DNA from: an uncultured Planctomycetaceae bacterium
GTDB lineage: Bacteria > Planctomycetota > Planctomycetia > Pirellulales > Pirellulaceae
Direction of reading: 5' to 3'
Length of the DNA: 23,978 nt
Assembly (NCBI GenBank): GCA_903927685.1
Contig: CAIYOB010001418.1
Coordinates: 1-23,978, forward strand
The translations under genes were made by a program, and so were the position numbers. The notes under the pieces are model-generated. The model had not been told where the DNA came from. It did no database searches and worked only from the letters and a program-made list of their open reading frames with translations. Below, piece after piece: positions 1-7,173 of this stretch. Within the stretch, counting starts at the first letter, position 1. Every line of letters starts with the position of its first letter.

Positions 1-960
1 CAAGCTGCGCTTGATGCCCCGGAGCGGACCGCTGGCTTGAAAGAACGCGGGGTCGTACTGCGGCCCGCCTTCCTTGTGCGGACCGTTGTCCGAGGTGAAC
101 ACGACCAAAGTCCGGTCGTCGATCCCAAGCTGCTTCAATTTCGCCAAGAGGTCGCCAATCTGCCGGTCCAGGCGAGTGATCATCGCGGCCTGGCCCTGCA
201 GCGAGCTGTGCCAATCGCGGCCCGCATAGATTCCGTAGTCCGGCACTTCCTGGCCGTCGCCCAGTTCGCGGGACCGCTCGTTGTTGGCATGTGGAGCGAC
301 CATCGCCAGGTAAAGAAAGAAGGGCCGATCGCGATGCTGTTCCACGAACGCCAGCGCCTCGTCGGCAAAGAGGTCTCCCGCATACTTGACCCGCTGCGTC
401 GCGTACCCGCCGCCTGCCGTGCCGACGGGCGTCACGACATTGGGCAGCGGAGCCTTCTCGCCGTTGCGCCACAGGTAGTCTGGAAAATGGTTGTGGGCGT
501 GGTGCTGGCTCAAGAAACCGTAGAAGTAGTCAAACCCCTGCCTGTTCGGCATGCCTTGGTCGCCAGGCATTCCCAGTCCCCATTTGCCGATCAGGGCCGT
601 GGCATAGCCGGCGCCGCGGAGCACTTCCGCGACCGTGACATCCTCGTCTCGCAGCATCTGGGCGCCCGAGTCCTCCGGAGCTGCGTTGCCGCGGACGCGC
701 GTGTGTCCCGTGTGCAGGCCGGTCATCAGCACGCTGCGCGACGGAGCGCACACCGTCGAGCCCGCGTAGAACTGGGTGAACCGCAGCCCCTCGGCCGCCA
801 TCCGGTCCAGGTTCGGCGTCTGGATGGTCTTCTGGCCGTAGCAGCCCAAATCCCCATACCCCAGATCGTCCGCCAGGATGAAGATGATATTCGGCTTGTC
901 CGCCGCCGTGGCCCAGCCGCCAAACAGGAGCACCAAACCCAGGGTCACACGAAACGCCAT
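1..960 (-). CDS. exported sulfatase (arylsulfatase type), 3' end cut by window edge
   Basis: This is the N-terminal 320 residues of a type I sulfatase, which hydrolyses sulfate esters, probably on polysaccharide in the periplasm. The ATG at 958-960 opens a hydrophobic signal peptide ending near ATA-A (residues 17-20). It is followed by [17 protein letters not shown] (about 23-39), whose two Asp residues bind calcium. The sulfatase signature [11 protein letters not shown] starts at Cys71, the residue matured to formylglycine, with Arg75. GKWGLG (about 125-130) and a TSDNG metal-site motif near residue 290 also fit. A maturation enzyme is needed in trans and is not in the window. The protein runs off the left edge. 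It lies 106 nt downstream of another sulfatase on the same strand, so co-transcription is likely. The natural substrate cannot be told from sequence. Confidence 0.95.
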   Translation of the reverse strand, partial: MAFRVTLGLVLLFGGWATAADKPNIIFILADDLGYGDLGCYGQKTIQTPNLDRMAAEGLRFTQFYAGSTVCAPSRSVLMTGLHTGHTRVRGNAAPEDSGAQMLRDEDVTVAEVLRGAGYATALIGKWGLGMPGDQGMPNRQGFDYFYGFLSQHHAHNHFPDYLWRNGEKAPLPNVVTPVGTAGGGYATQRVKYAGDLFADEALAFVEQHRDRPFFLYLAMVAPHANNERSRELGDGQEVPDYGIYAGRDWHSSLQGQAAMITRLDRQIGDLLAKLKQLGIDDRTLVVFTSDNGPHKEGGPQYDPAFFQASGPLRGIKRSL

Positions 961-1017
961 AAGGCTCTCCCCGGCCAATCGCCCAAACCACCAAACACGC
1001 ATCCGAATCCCACCCTG

Positions 1018-1041
1018 ATCTTTCACCTAATCTTTCACCTA
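1018..1041. repeat. 12-bp tandem repeat, two copies
   Basis: The 12-mer atctttcaccta occurs twice head to tail (1018-1029 and 1030-1041), and the next four bases start a third copy. It lies between the two sulfatase genes, about 60-80 nt upstream of the sulfatase start at 960. It could be a regulator site or simple slippage; nothing in the sequence decides. Confidence 0.6.
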
Positions 1042-1066
1042 ATCTCCCGCCCCCCCAACTCCCTTG

Positions 1067-2572
1067 CTACCGAATCTTCGCGTCCGGCAGTTCCTGCTTG
1101 ATCCCTTCGTCCACCGGCATCTTGTCGGTTTCGGGCGTCAGGCCGGTCTCCTGCATCCGACGTTCCAGCTCCGCCTGCAATCGTTTCACGACGTTGGCGT
1201 ACTTGGGGTTGCCGATCAAGTTGTGGCGTTCCTCCGGGTCAAATTCGATATTGTACAGTTCGGCCATGTGCCGGTCCGGCCCGCCGTCGCCGTGCGGATA
1301 GTGAATGTACTTCCACGACTCCGTGCGCACCCCGCGGACATTCGGCGTGTACGGGAATTGCTGCTCGTAGTTGTAGTGATAGAACCACGACTTTCGCCAC
1401 TCGGGGTCGCCGGTGCGGACCAGTTGCACCCACGACCGCCCGTGGATCTTGTCGAGGGGCGGAGCGCCGCACAATTCCAGGATGCTGGGGGCCACGTCCA
1501 CGGTCAACACCTGCTGTTCCACGACCTTGGGTTGGTCCGGTGGCACGAGGCCCGGATAGCGGACGACCAGCGGGATCCGGATGCTGGGCTCGTGCATCGT
1601 CCGCTTGTCCACCATCCCGTGTTCGCCGTTCAGGATCCCGTTATCGCCCAAGTAGACGATCACCGTGTTATCCAGTTCGCCGCGCTGTCGCAGTTGCTCG
1701 TACAGCCGGCCGACACTGTCGTCGACCGACAGCAGGGTGCCCCAATAGGCCCGCGTCATGGCCTCGAAGTCTTTGACCGCTTCCGGCGAATCATCCGGGA
1801 ACTTCTTTCGCCAGTCGAACAGCGGGCCGTAGATGCCGTGCCACGTGTACCGCCGCTGCTTGATCCAATCCGGCTTGTCGTCCAGCAGGAATGCCGTTTC
1901 GGGGTACGGCACACGGACCCCGTCGAACGCGTGCTCGTACTTCGGCTCCGGGAAATAGAAGCTGTGCGGTGCCTTGTGGCCCAGGATCAGCAGCCAGGGT
2001 TGATCGTGCCGCGGGCGACTCAACCACTCGGCCGCCATGTCGGTCACCGCGTGCGTATAGTAGCCCTTGACGACCTCGCGGCGTTGCCCGTTGATGTTGA
2101 ATTCCGTGTCGAAGTACTTTCCCTGTCCCTTGTGCGTGACGAACCAGTTGAACCCCGGCCGCGGCTCGTCGTTGTCTTCGCCCATGTGCCACTTGCCGAT
2201 GTACGCCGTATCGTAGCCGGCCGCCTGCAGGACCAGTGGGAAACTCTGGAAGCCGGTGGGATACTCCGTAAAGTTGTTCGTCACGCCGTGGGTGTGGGCG
2301 TACAGTCCGCTCAAGATCGACGCGCGGCTGGGCGAACACAGCGACGTCGTACAGAAGAAGTTGCGGAAGTACACGCCTTCCTTGCCCAGCCGGTCCATGT
2401 TCGGCGTCTGCAGGTGCTTGCTGTCGCCCAACCCGATGGCATCGGCACGCTGGTCGTCGGTCAGGATGACCAAGACGTTCGGCCGCGGGGCGGCGTGAGC
2501 GGTTGGCTGGCCAAGGACAGTCAACGCCCAAACGCCGATCACCAGGGACGCCAGGGTTAACCGGATCTTCAT
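1067..2572 (-). CDS. exported sulfatase (N-acetylglucosamine-6-sulfatase / choline-sulfatase-like)
   Basis: A complete 501-residue type I sulfatase. A signal peptide covers about residues 1-28 (hydrophobic core, then TAHAAP). [13 protein letters not shown] (about 30-42) supplies metal-binding Asp residues. The signature [11 protein letters not shown] begins at Cys79, the formylglycine position, with Arg83. GKWHMG at 126-131 gives the Lys and His usually found in the active site. [13 protein letters not shown] later in the protein supplies the Asp-Asn pair of the metal site. Overall layout and length fit the group containing N-acetylglucosamine-6-sulfatases and related polysaccharide sulfatases. 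The ATG at 2570-2572 has AAGGA about ten bases upstream. The gene follows the TIM-barrel gene by 32 nt and precedes another sulfatase, so the three probably form one transcript. Substrate specificity is not resolvable by eye. Confidence 0.96.
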   Translation of the reverse strand: MKIRLTLASLVIGVWALTVLGQPTAHAAPRPNVLVILTDDQRADAIGLGDSKHLQTPNMDRLGKEGVYFRNFFCTTSLCSPSRASILSGLYAHTHGVTNNFTEYPTGFQSFPLVLQAAGYDTAYIGKWHMGEDNDEPRPGFNWFVTHKGQGKYFDTEFNINGQRREVVKGYYTHAVTDMAAEWLSRPRHDQPWLLILGHKAPHSFYFPEPKYEHAFDGVRVPYPETAFLLDDKPDWIKQRRYTWHGIYGPLFDWRKKFPDDSPEAVKDFEAMTRAYWGTLLSVDDSVGRLYEQLRQRGELDNTVIVYLGDNGILNGEHGMVDKRTMHEPSIRIPLVVRYPGLVPPDQPKVVEQQVLTVDVAPSILELCGAPPLDKIHGRSWVQLVRTGDPEWRKSWFYHYNYEQQFPYTPNVRGVRTESWKYIHYPHGDGGPDRHMAELYNIEFDPEERHNLIGNPKYANVVKRLQAELERRMQETGLTPETDKMPVDEGIKQELPDAKIR

Positions 2573-2604
2573 CGCTGTTCAATCCTTGTGAAGGGCACGG
2601 GCTG

Positions 2605-3513
2605 TTACTTCTCCGCCGCCAACAACTTCCTCAACCGCTGCAGTCCGTCCAGGTTAGCCCGCAGGGTCTCCTCCGAGTCGGTCTCGGGACGGTGGTCCAA
2701 GATCCCCACCGGCCCGTGCCAACCGCTGGCGCGGATGGTCTTCAGCAGCGCCAGGTCGTGTTCGCCCTCGCCCAGCGTGAGGATCTTCTTGCCCGCCTTG
2801 TCGCCGTCGGTGACCATGCCGTTCAAGTTGATCGCCAGCAGGTGCGGTTGCATTTTGCGCAACAGTTCGGGAAAGCGGGCCAGATGCTCGTGCCCATGAT
2901 GGAAATTGTAGACAATCCCGACGTTGGACAGCTGCAGCTGCTGGATGATCGCGATCTGGTTCTCCGGTTCGCCGAACCAGCCGCCGTGGTTGTACAAAGC
3001 CACGCTGCAGCCGATCTTCGCCGCAGCCTCGGCGATCGGCCGGACCGCCGCTGCCCCCGCTTGGACTTTCCCGTCCTGCGCCGCCTGCGGAGCCGGGTCG
3101 CCCATCGTGATCCACAACTGCGTCTTGACCTGATGTCGCTCCAGGCAATCGAGAATCTTGCGGGCGGTGTCGTTCAGGCCGCCGGGAAACCACCAAGCGA
3201 TGATCTCAATCCCGTGCCGCTGCATGGTTTCCACTTCCTGGTCGAACGTCGGGATGTGTTCGTCCCGCCAATCGTAGGCCAGCCGCTTGAGTCCCAGGCG
3301 ATCGAGCATCTGGGCCCGCTCTTCTGGACCTCGCTTCTTGGCGTCGAACGGCACGATGCACCAGGCAACGAGGTTTTCCGTGGCAAGAATATCGGCCTCG
3401 GCGGCAGCGGCCGGCGTCGGCGGGACTCCGGGAGCCGCGAGCGTGAGCAGGCCGAGGAGAGCGGAGAGCAGCAGCAGGCTGACAAGTCGTCGATGCCGCG
3501 GACGGACGTTCAT
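2605..3513 (-). CDS. exported sugar isomerase/epimerase-like TIM-barrel protein
   Basis: A 302-residue protein resembling the xylose-isomerase-like TIM-barrel superfamily (AP endonuclease 2 / sugar phosphate isomerase family). It starts with a basic stretch and a long Leu/Ala-rich hydrophobic segment ending around AAAAEA, a Sec signal. The barrel carries typical strand-end motifs: IEIIAWWFPGG, TQLWITMGDP, CSVALYNHGGW, VGIVYNFHHGHEH, HLLAINLNGMVTDGDK and GWHGPVGILDHRPETDSEETLR. Conserved His, Glu and Asp residues could bind a metal. I chose the ATG at 3511-3513 because AGGTG lies about six bases upstream; a GTG at 3522 would add three residues. It is first in the minus-strand sulfatase group. 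Such exported barrels are common in planctomycetes, but their reaction is generally unknown. The family call is firmer than any function. Confidence 0.9.
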   Translation of the reverse strand: MNVRPRHRRLVSLLLLSALLGLLTLAAPGVPPTPAAAAEADILATENLVAWCIVPFDAKKRGPEERAQMLDRLGLKRLAYDWRDEHIPTFDQEVETMQRHGIEIIAWWFPGGLNDTARKILDCLERHQVKTQLWITMGDPAPQAAQDGKVQAGAAAVRPIAEAAAKIGCSVALYNHGGWFGEPENQIAIIQQLQLSNVGIVYNFHHGHEHLARFPELLRKMQPHLLAINLNGMVTDGDKAGKKILTLGEGEHDLALLKTIRASGWHGPVGILDHRPETDSEETLRANLDGLQRLRKLLAAEK

Positions 3514-3597
3514 GGTGGTCACCTTGTCGTTGTGGCAGGAAGGAACAGCGATCCCAGCGGCCGATTCTCGGCTGCGGCAATGGCCGCGTCAACCGGG

Positions 3598-3647
3598 GAA
3601 GCGGCCGACCGGTGTCGGGCCGACAGGTGAAGCGGCCGACAGTGTCG
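3598..3647. repeat. imperfect direct repeat, 31-nt period
   Basis: The 12-mer gaagcggccgac recurs at 3598-3609 and 3629-3640, each followed by a GTGTCG-containing tail. It lies upstream of the exported TIM-barrel gene and before the promoter candidate at 3698. It could be a remnant of an intergenic repeat family or a regulatory array. No gene is apparent between 3514 and 3963. Confidence 0.45.
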
Positions 3648-3697
3648 CCCGATAGGGAAGCAACCGTGCTAGCATGGCCATCCACTGTAAATCGATC

Positions 3698-3726
3698 TTG
3701 ACCCGTTTTCGGGTTTCCACTAGAAA
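3698..3726 (+). promoter_or_regulatory. sigma70-like promoter candidate for the CsrA-REC gene
   Basis: TTGACC (3698-3703, five of six to consensus) and TAGAAA (3721-3726, four of six) are separated by exactly 17 nt on the plus strand. Transcription from here would give a leader of roughly 230 nt before the ATG at 3964. It is supported only by motif match and position. Confidence 0.4.
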
Positions 3727-3920
3727 CAGCGATAGTTAATGGCCAGAGATGGGGAAGGGATTTCCAGGGTCTTGGAATAAGATCCGCCGCAAGGACTGCG
3801 GGCATCAGGCCGCTGATTCCGTAGACGGCACGCCGCCGGCAGGCGGTTCAGGCACAAGCCAGCAGCGGAGCAGCGGACGGTCACCGTACCTCAAGGCAGA
3901 GGTGCGCCGCGGGTCAACCA

Positions 3921-3963
3921 GGAGGGGATGACCGTACGGCGTGCCGGAAAGGAGACCCTGACA
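3921..3963 (+). promoter_or_regulatory. GGA-rich translation start region of the CsrA-REC gene
   Basis: Four GGA triplets (3921, 3926, 3946, 3951) lie within the 43 nt before the start codon. The last forms the Shine-Dalgarno AAAGGAG (3948-3954), nine bases from the ATG at 3964. CsrA-family proteins bind GGA motifs and often cover Shine-Dalgarno sites, so this is a plausible self-binding site. An AGGAGG at 3920-3925 lies only two bases before an in-frame ATG at 3928. That start would add twelve residues before the CsrA fold and is disfavoured. Confidence 0.45.
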
Positions 3964-4731
3964 ATGCTCGTCTTATCCCGCAGTCGCAACGACAAGATCG
4001 TCTTCCCCAACCTGGGCATTACGGTCGAGATCCTGAATATCGCCAGCAACAAGGTGCGTGTCGGCATTGATGCGCCGCCCAACGTGACCGTCTTGCGGCA
4101 CGAACTGGCCGGCGACGCCACCAATTCCGCCCCGGCGGAGCTGGTCAATCCGGCCCGCAAGCTGTCGCACGAGGTCCGCAATCGGTTGCACGCCGCGAAC
4201 CTCGCGCTGCACCTGTCGCAGAAGCTGTTGCAGGCCGACCGGCCGGCGGATGCTGAGCGGACGCTGCAAAAGGCGTTGGACGAATTCGCCGCGATCGAGG
4301 AGCGGCTGACCAGCCGCGACCAGCCGCCCGCACCGCCGGGAGCCCACCGCTCGCGTGGTCACGCGCTGATCGTCGAGGACAACTTGAACGAAAGCGAACT
4401 GCTGGCCAGCTATCTGCGGCTCAGCGGTTTTGAGGTCGACACGGCCCCCGACGGCTGCGATGCGCTCCGGCTGCTGGAGTCGGAACTGCGGCCGGACGCG
4501 ATCCTGCTGGACATGCGGATGCCGCGTTGCGACGGTCCGACGATGGTCAGCGCTCTGCGTGCCAACCCCGATCTGTGCGATCTGAAGGTCTATGCGATTA
4601 GCGGCACGTCGCCGGATGCGCTGGGCGTCGAACGCGGTCCGCGAGGCGTGGATCGCTGGTTCCCCAAACCGCTGAACCCCGAAGTCCTGGTCCGCGAGCT
4701 GTCACGCCAATTGAGCGTCGTGTCGGCGTAA
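3964..4731 (+). CDS. CsrA - DHp-like helix - response regulator receiver (REC) fusion
   Basis: A 255-residue predicted cytoplasmic regulator. Residues 1-48 form a CsrA RNA-binding domain: it begins MLVLSRSRNDKIVF, and Leu4, Arg6 and Arg45 (in VTVLRHEL) match the RNA-contact positions of CsrA. Residues about 66-115 are helical, and LSHEVRNRLHAANLAL (68-83) resembles the H-box of histidine-kinase dimerisation domains, with His69 at the phospho-acceptor position. No ATP-binding domain follows. Residues about 132-250 are a REC domain: Glu138 and Asp139 in the acidic pocket, Asp183 in LLDMRMP as phospho-acceptor, Ser213, and Lys235 in FPKPLNP. The start was set by the canonical CsrA N-terminus and the AAAGGAG before it. 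The likely role is phosphorylation-controlled post-transcriptional regulation; targets are unknown. The gene is monocistronic and convergent with the downstream cluster. Confidence 0.93.
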   Translation: MLVLSRSRNDKIVFPNLGITVEILNIASNKVRVGIDAPPNVTVLRHELAGDATNSAPAELVNPARKLSHEVRNRLHAANLALHLSQKLLQADRPADAERTLQKALDEFAAIEERLTSRDQPPAPPGAHRSRGHALIVEDNLNESELLASYLRLSGFEVDTAPDGCDALRLLESELRPDAILLDMRMPRCDGPTMVSALRANPDLCDLKVYAISGTSPDALGVERGPRGVDRWFPKPLNPEVLVRELSRQLSVVSA

Positions 4732-4789
4732 CGTGGCCTGCTGAAGCTGATCTGCCGGCCGATGACCAACTCACTACCGACCCGTGCTT

Positions 4790-4889
4790 AGCATCGTTCG
4801 AGAAACGAGTGTCGTCTTTCGGTCCGCGAAAGCACGTCCTTTCGCGGAACGAAAGGCGACAGTCTGACAGTAATTTCTCGAACGATGCT
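4790..4889. repeat. 100-bp nested inverted repeat between convergent genes (possible bidirectional terminator)
   Basis: Outer arms are perfect 16-mers: agcatcgttcgagaaa (4790-4805) and its exact reverse complement (4874-4889). Inside lies a second pair of 22-nt arms (4811-4832 and 4839-4860) matching at 20 of 22 positions around a 6-nt loop. The element sits between the stop of the CsrA-REC gene (4731, plus) and the stop of the isomerase-like gene (4914, minus), where a two-way terminator would be expected. No U-tract follows, so intrinsic termination is uncertain. The layout also fits a small mobile or REP-like intergenic repeat. Confidence 0.85.
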
Positions 4890-4913
4890 CACGTCGCGAA
4901 TCAGGGTTCCGCT

Positions 4914-6263
4914 TCATTTCACCCGGGCGGGCGTCAGGCCCAGCAGTTCCCGGGCGCAGCCGTGCAGCGTGCGTTGCGCAAAATCGATCGCCATGTCCAG
5001 GCTAAACTGGCCCGCCTGCACCTTGTCGGCCAAGACCCGGGCCAGCACGTGCTTGACCATTTTGGCCTTGGCGTACATCCACTCGACACAATACGCATCG
5101 GAAAAGAAGCCGATTTGTCGATTCGTCGGCAGCATGTCGAGTCGTTCGTGCATCACGCGGCGGATGATCGCCGGGAAGAAGTTGTGCCACCAGTAACCGA
5201 CCAGCGCCAGGTTCGGCAGCTCGCGGCACAGCGAGCACATCGCCTGGTTCGCGTGCCCGCTGGCCAGGAAGCACTGGAACTGCACCCGCGGATGGCGGCC
5301 GATCATCTCGGCGACCTGCTTGATCGTCCGCTGCTCCAGCCGGCTCGCCGTCTCGTACGGCAGCGGCTCGGCCCCGAAGCTGAACTGGAAGACCACCCGG
5401 TCGGCCGCGGTCTGCTCAAACCGCGTCAAGAACAGTTCGTTGATGTAGCCCGCATAGATGTCCCGTTCCGCCGCCCCGGCCCGGGCTCGCCGCGACAGGG
5501 CCCGCGCCATCTCGTCCTCCTGCGGCGGATCGAGGTTCAGGTCCGTGCTGATGTGCGTCGCCGTCGAGATGATCCGGTCGGCCGGGATGTGGCTGACGTA
5601 CCAATCGACCGCGGCGTGCACGTCGTCGAGCGTGCGAATGACTCGCTCCGTCGCCGGCCGCTGGCCGCCGCCGATCGGCGTGGGACTCTCAGGCAACCGG
5701 CCCCAGCACTTTTCCAGTTCGTACAATGCCGTGTCAAACTCGCCCCACTGACATCGGGTGAAGAAAGCCCATTCCAGCGCGTATTGCAGCACGTCGTCGT
5801 CGTCGCCGGACTCGCGGCGGGCGATCTCCGTGCAAATCCGCTCGACGTGAGCCCGACCGATGATCTCGCGGTGCCAGGCGCGATCGTCCGCCCGCTCGCG
5901 AATGCGGGCGTCGAGCGTTTCCCAGTTGGCCTCGGTCACCTCGTCCGTCCACCCGTACAGTTCCTGCAGGACGATGCGAATGCCCCAGCTGATGCTCGTG
6001 TGCCGGACGCGGGGCAAGAAAGGAATGGCCTCGCTGATCCGCCGCCGCGTCTCGGCCCGATCGGGCCAGCCCGGATACTGGGTCAGCCGCTCGCCGCTCG
6101 GGCAGCCGGCGGCGTACAGGTCGCTGACCGCCATGTGATACAGCAGGACGTCGTGCAGGCCCTTGGCGCCCAGTTGCCCGCCCACGAGGTGCGTGTGCGC
6201 GTCCAGGATCGGCAGACCCGCCAACGCCTGGTCGAGCGTCTCGATGCATCGTGTCAGGTCCAT
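4914..6263 (-). CDS. uronate-isomerase-like amidohydrolase-superfamily protein
   Basis: A 449-residue cytoplasmic protein without a signal peptide. The N-terminus has LPILDAHTHL with His23 and His25, the HxH metal motif of the amidohydrolase superfamily. Near the C-terminus GYWWHNFFPAIIRRV (about 356-370) and GFFSDAYCVEWMYAK (385-399, Asp389) resemble the WW and terminal Asp motifs of glucuronate/uronate isomerases (UxaC). Length is close to that family. Similarity elsewhere looks low, so it is probably a divergent branch with an altered substrate. The ATG at 6261-6263 has GGAGG seven bases upstream. Only 12 nt separate it from the kinase gene upstream, making it the last gene of an aldolase-kinase-isomerase unit. 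It likely converts an aldose or uronate to the ketose form before phosphorylation. A hydrolase activity is the main alternative. Confidence 0.85.
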   Translation of the reverse strand: MDLTRCIETLDQALAGLPILDAHTHLVGGQLGAKGLHDVLLYHMAVSDLYAAGCPSGERLTQYPGWPDRAETRRRISEAIPFLPRVRHTSISWGIRIVLQELYGWTDEVTEANWETLDARIRERADDRAWHREIIGRAHVERICTEIARRESGDDDDVLQYALEWAFFTRCQWGEFDTALYELEKCWGRLPESPTPIGGGQRPATERVIRTLDDVHAAVDWYVSHIPADRIISTATHISTDLNLDPPQEDEMARALSRRARAGAAERDIYAGYINELFLTRFEQTAADRVVFQFSFGAEPLPYETASRLEQRTIKQVAEMIGRHPRVQFQCFLASGHANQAMCSLCRELPNLALVGYWWHNFFPAIIRRVMHERLDMLPTNRQIGFFSDAYCVEWMYAKAKMVKHVLARVLADKVQAGQFSLDMAIDFAQRTLHGCARELLGLTPARVK

Positions 6264-6275
6264 TGTTCGCCCTCC

Positions 6276-7172
6276 TCATTGCACCCGTGTCGGCAGGTAC
6301 TCCCAGCCGCTCGGCCGCGACGCGTACACCGCCGCCGCCGCGGTCGCGAACTCGATCCGCTGCTCGACGGCCGCTCCCCGCGCCAAGGCTGCCGCATACG
6401 CGCCGTGAAACACATCCCCGCACCCGGTCGTCTCCACGACCTGGACTTGTCGCGCCGGCTCGTGCCGGGGCTGGTCCGACGCTCCTGCCAGGAACCAGCA
6501 GCCGTCCGCGCCGCAGGTCACCGCGGTCAGCGCCCGCGGATTTCGTTCGTGCAGTTCCCGCACGGCCTGCCGCGGATCGGAGGCACCCGTCACCTCCTGC
6601 GCAAACTGCAGGGGGACAATCGCATGGTCGATCAAGCCGAGGAAGTCCGCCAATCGCGGACAATGGGTCCACTCCAGGTCGGCCACGACCGGCACGCCGA
6701 TCTCGCGGGCGATACGGCACGCGGCGAACTTCCCGCTCATTTCGAATTGATCCACGAACAACACGCGGGCCGAACCGATCAACTCGGGTGTCACGTCATC
6801 CGCCTTGAGCCCCTGCATCGGCGCCAGATCAAAGAAGATGTTCCGCGACCGGGTCTGCTCGGCGACGATGATCACGCTGTGTACCGGGCCCGCGGCGTCG
6901 CGGTGGATCATGCGTGTCATCTCGATCCCGAGCCGCTCGAGGGCGGACCGCATGGCGTGGGACAGTTCCTCGCCGCCCAGTACGCCGGCATAACCGCAGC
7001 TCGCACCCAGTCGCGCCGCGGCGGCCAGGCCGGTGCCGATCAGGCCGCCAAACTGCCGTGCCGTCCGCAACACCTGCGCCTTGCCGTCCGCGGGCGGATA
7101 GCTCGCCACGTGCAGTAGGTCGTCCACCGCCAGGATGCCCATGCCCAGAATGTCGAGCCGCGCCGCCGACAC
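6276..7172 (-). CDS. PfkB-family carbohydrate kinase
   Basis: A 298-residue ribokinase/PfkB-type sugar kinase, expected to transfer phosphate from ATP to a sugar or keto-sugar in the cytoplasm. The N-terminal half has LDILGMGILAVDDLL and FGGLIGTGLAAAARLG (41-56), the place of the usual GG-N sugar-binding motif. The C-terminal PfkB signature ETTGCGDVFHGAYAAAL contains the anion-hole loop and catalytic Asp253. The start is GTG at 7170-7172 with GGGAG six bases upstream. The preceding aldolase gene stops only one nucleotide earlier, so translation is probably coupled. Between an aldolase and an isomerase-like gene, a kinase making the aldolase substrate is the natural reading: a ketohexose, or 2-keto-3-deoxy sugar acid, kinase. 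The exact sugar is not readable from sequence. Confidence 0.93.
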   Translation of the reverse strand: MSAARLDILGMGILAVDDLLHVASYPPADGKAQVLRTARQFGGLIGTGLAAAARLGASCGYAGVLGGEELSHAMRSALERLGIEMTRMIHRDAAGPVHSVIIVAEQTRSRNIFFDLAPMQGLKADDVTPELIGSARVLFVDQFEMSGKFAACRIAREIGVPVVADLEWTHCPRLADFLGLIDHAIVPLQFAQEVTGASDPRQAVRELHERNPRALTAVTCGADGCWFLAGASDQPRHEPARQVQVVETTGCGDVFHGAYAAALARGAAVEQRIEFATAAAAVYASRPSGWEYLPTRVQ

Positions 7173-7173
7173 G

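Noticed and set aside
1064..2560. A 498-codon open frame antisense to the second sulfatase
   Set aside because: It mirrors a gene with full sulfatase motifs, and its translation has no recognisable domain; high GC produces long antisense frames.
3598..3660. CRISPR-like array
   Set aside because: Only two imperfect units with a 31-nt period and no real spacers; no cas genes.
3749..3931. Possible 60-residue protein in the leader of the CsrA-REC gene
   Set aside because: No ribosome site of note and a composition typical of non-coding GC-rich DNA.
3928..3963. Upstream in-frame ATG adding twelve residues to the CsrA-REC protein
   Set aside because: CsrA proteins begin exactly at MLVLSR-type sequence, whose ATG at 3964 has a well-spaced AAAGGAG; the upstream AGGAGG is only two bases from its ATG.
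4809..7118. A 769-codon plus-strand open frame opposite the isomerase-like and kinase genes
   Set aside because: Its product is Arg/His/Gln-rich with no motifs and it begins inside the inverted repeat; the minus-strand genes have clear active-site motifs.
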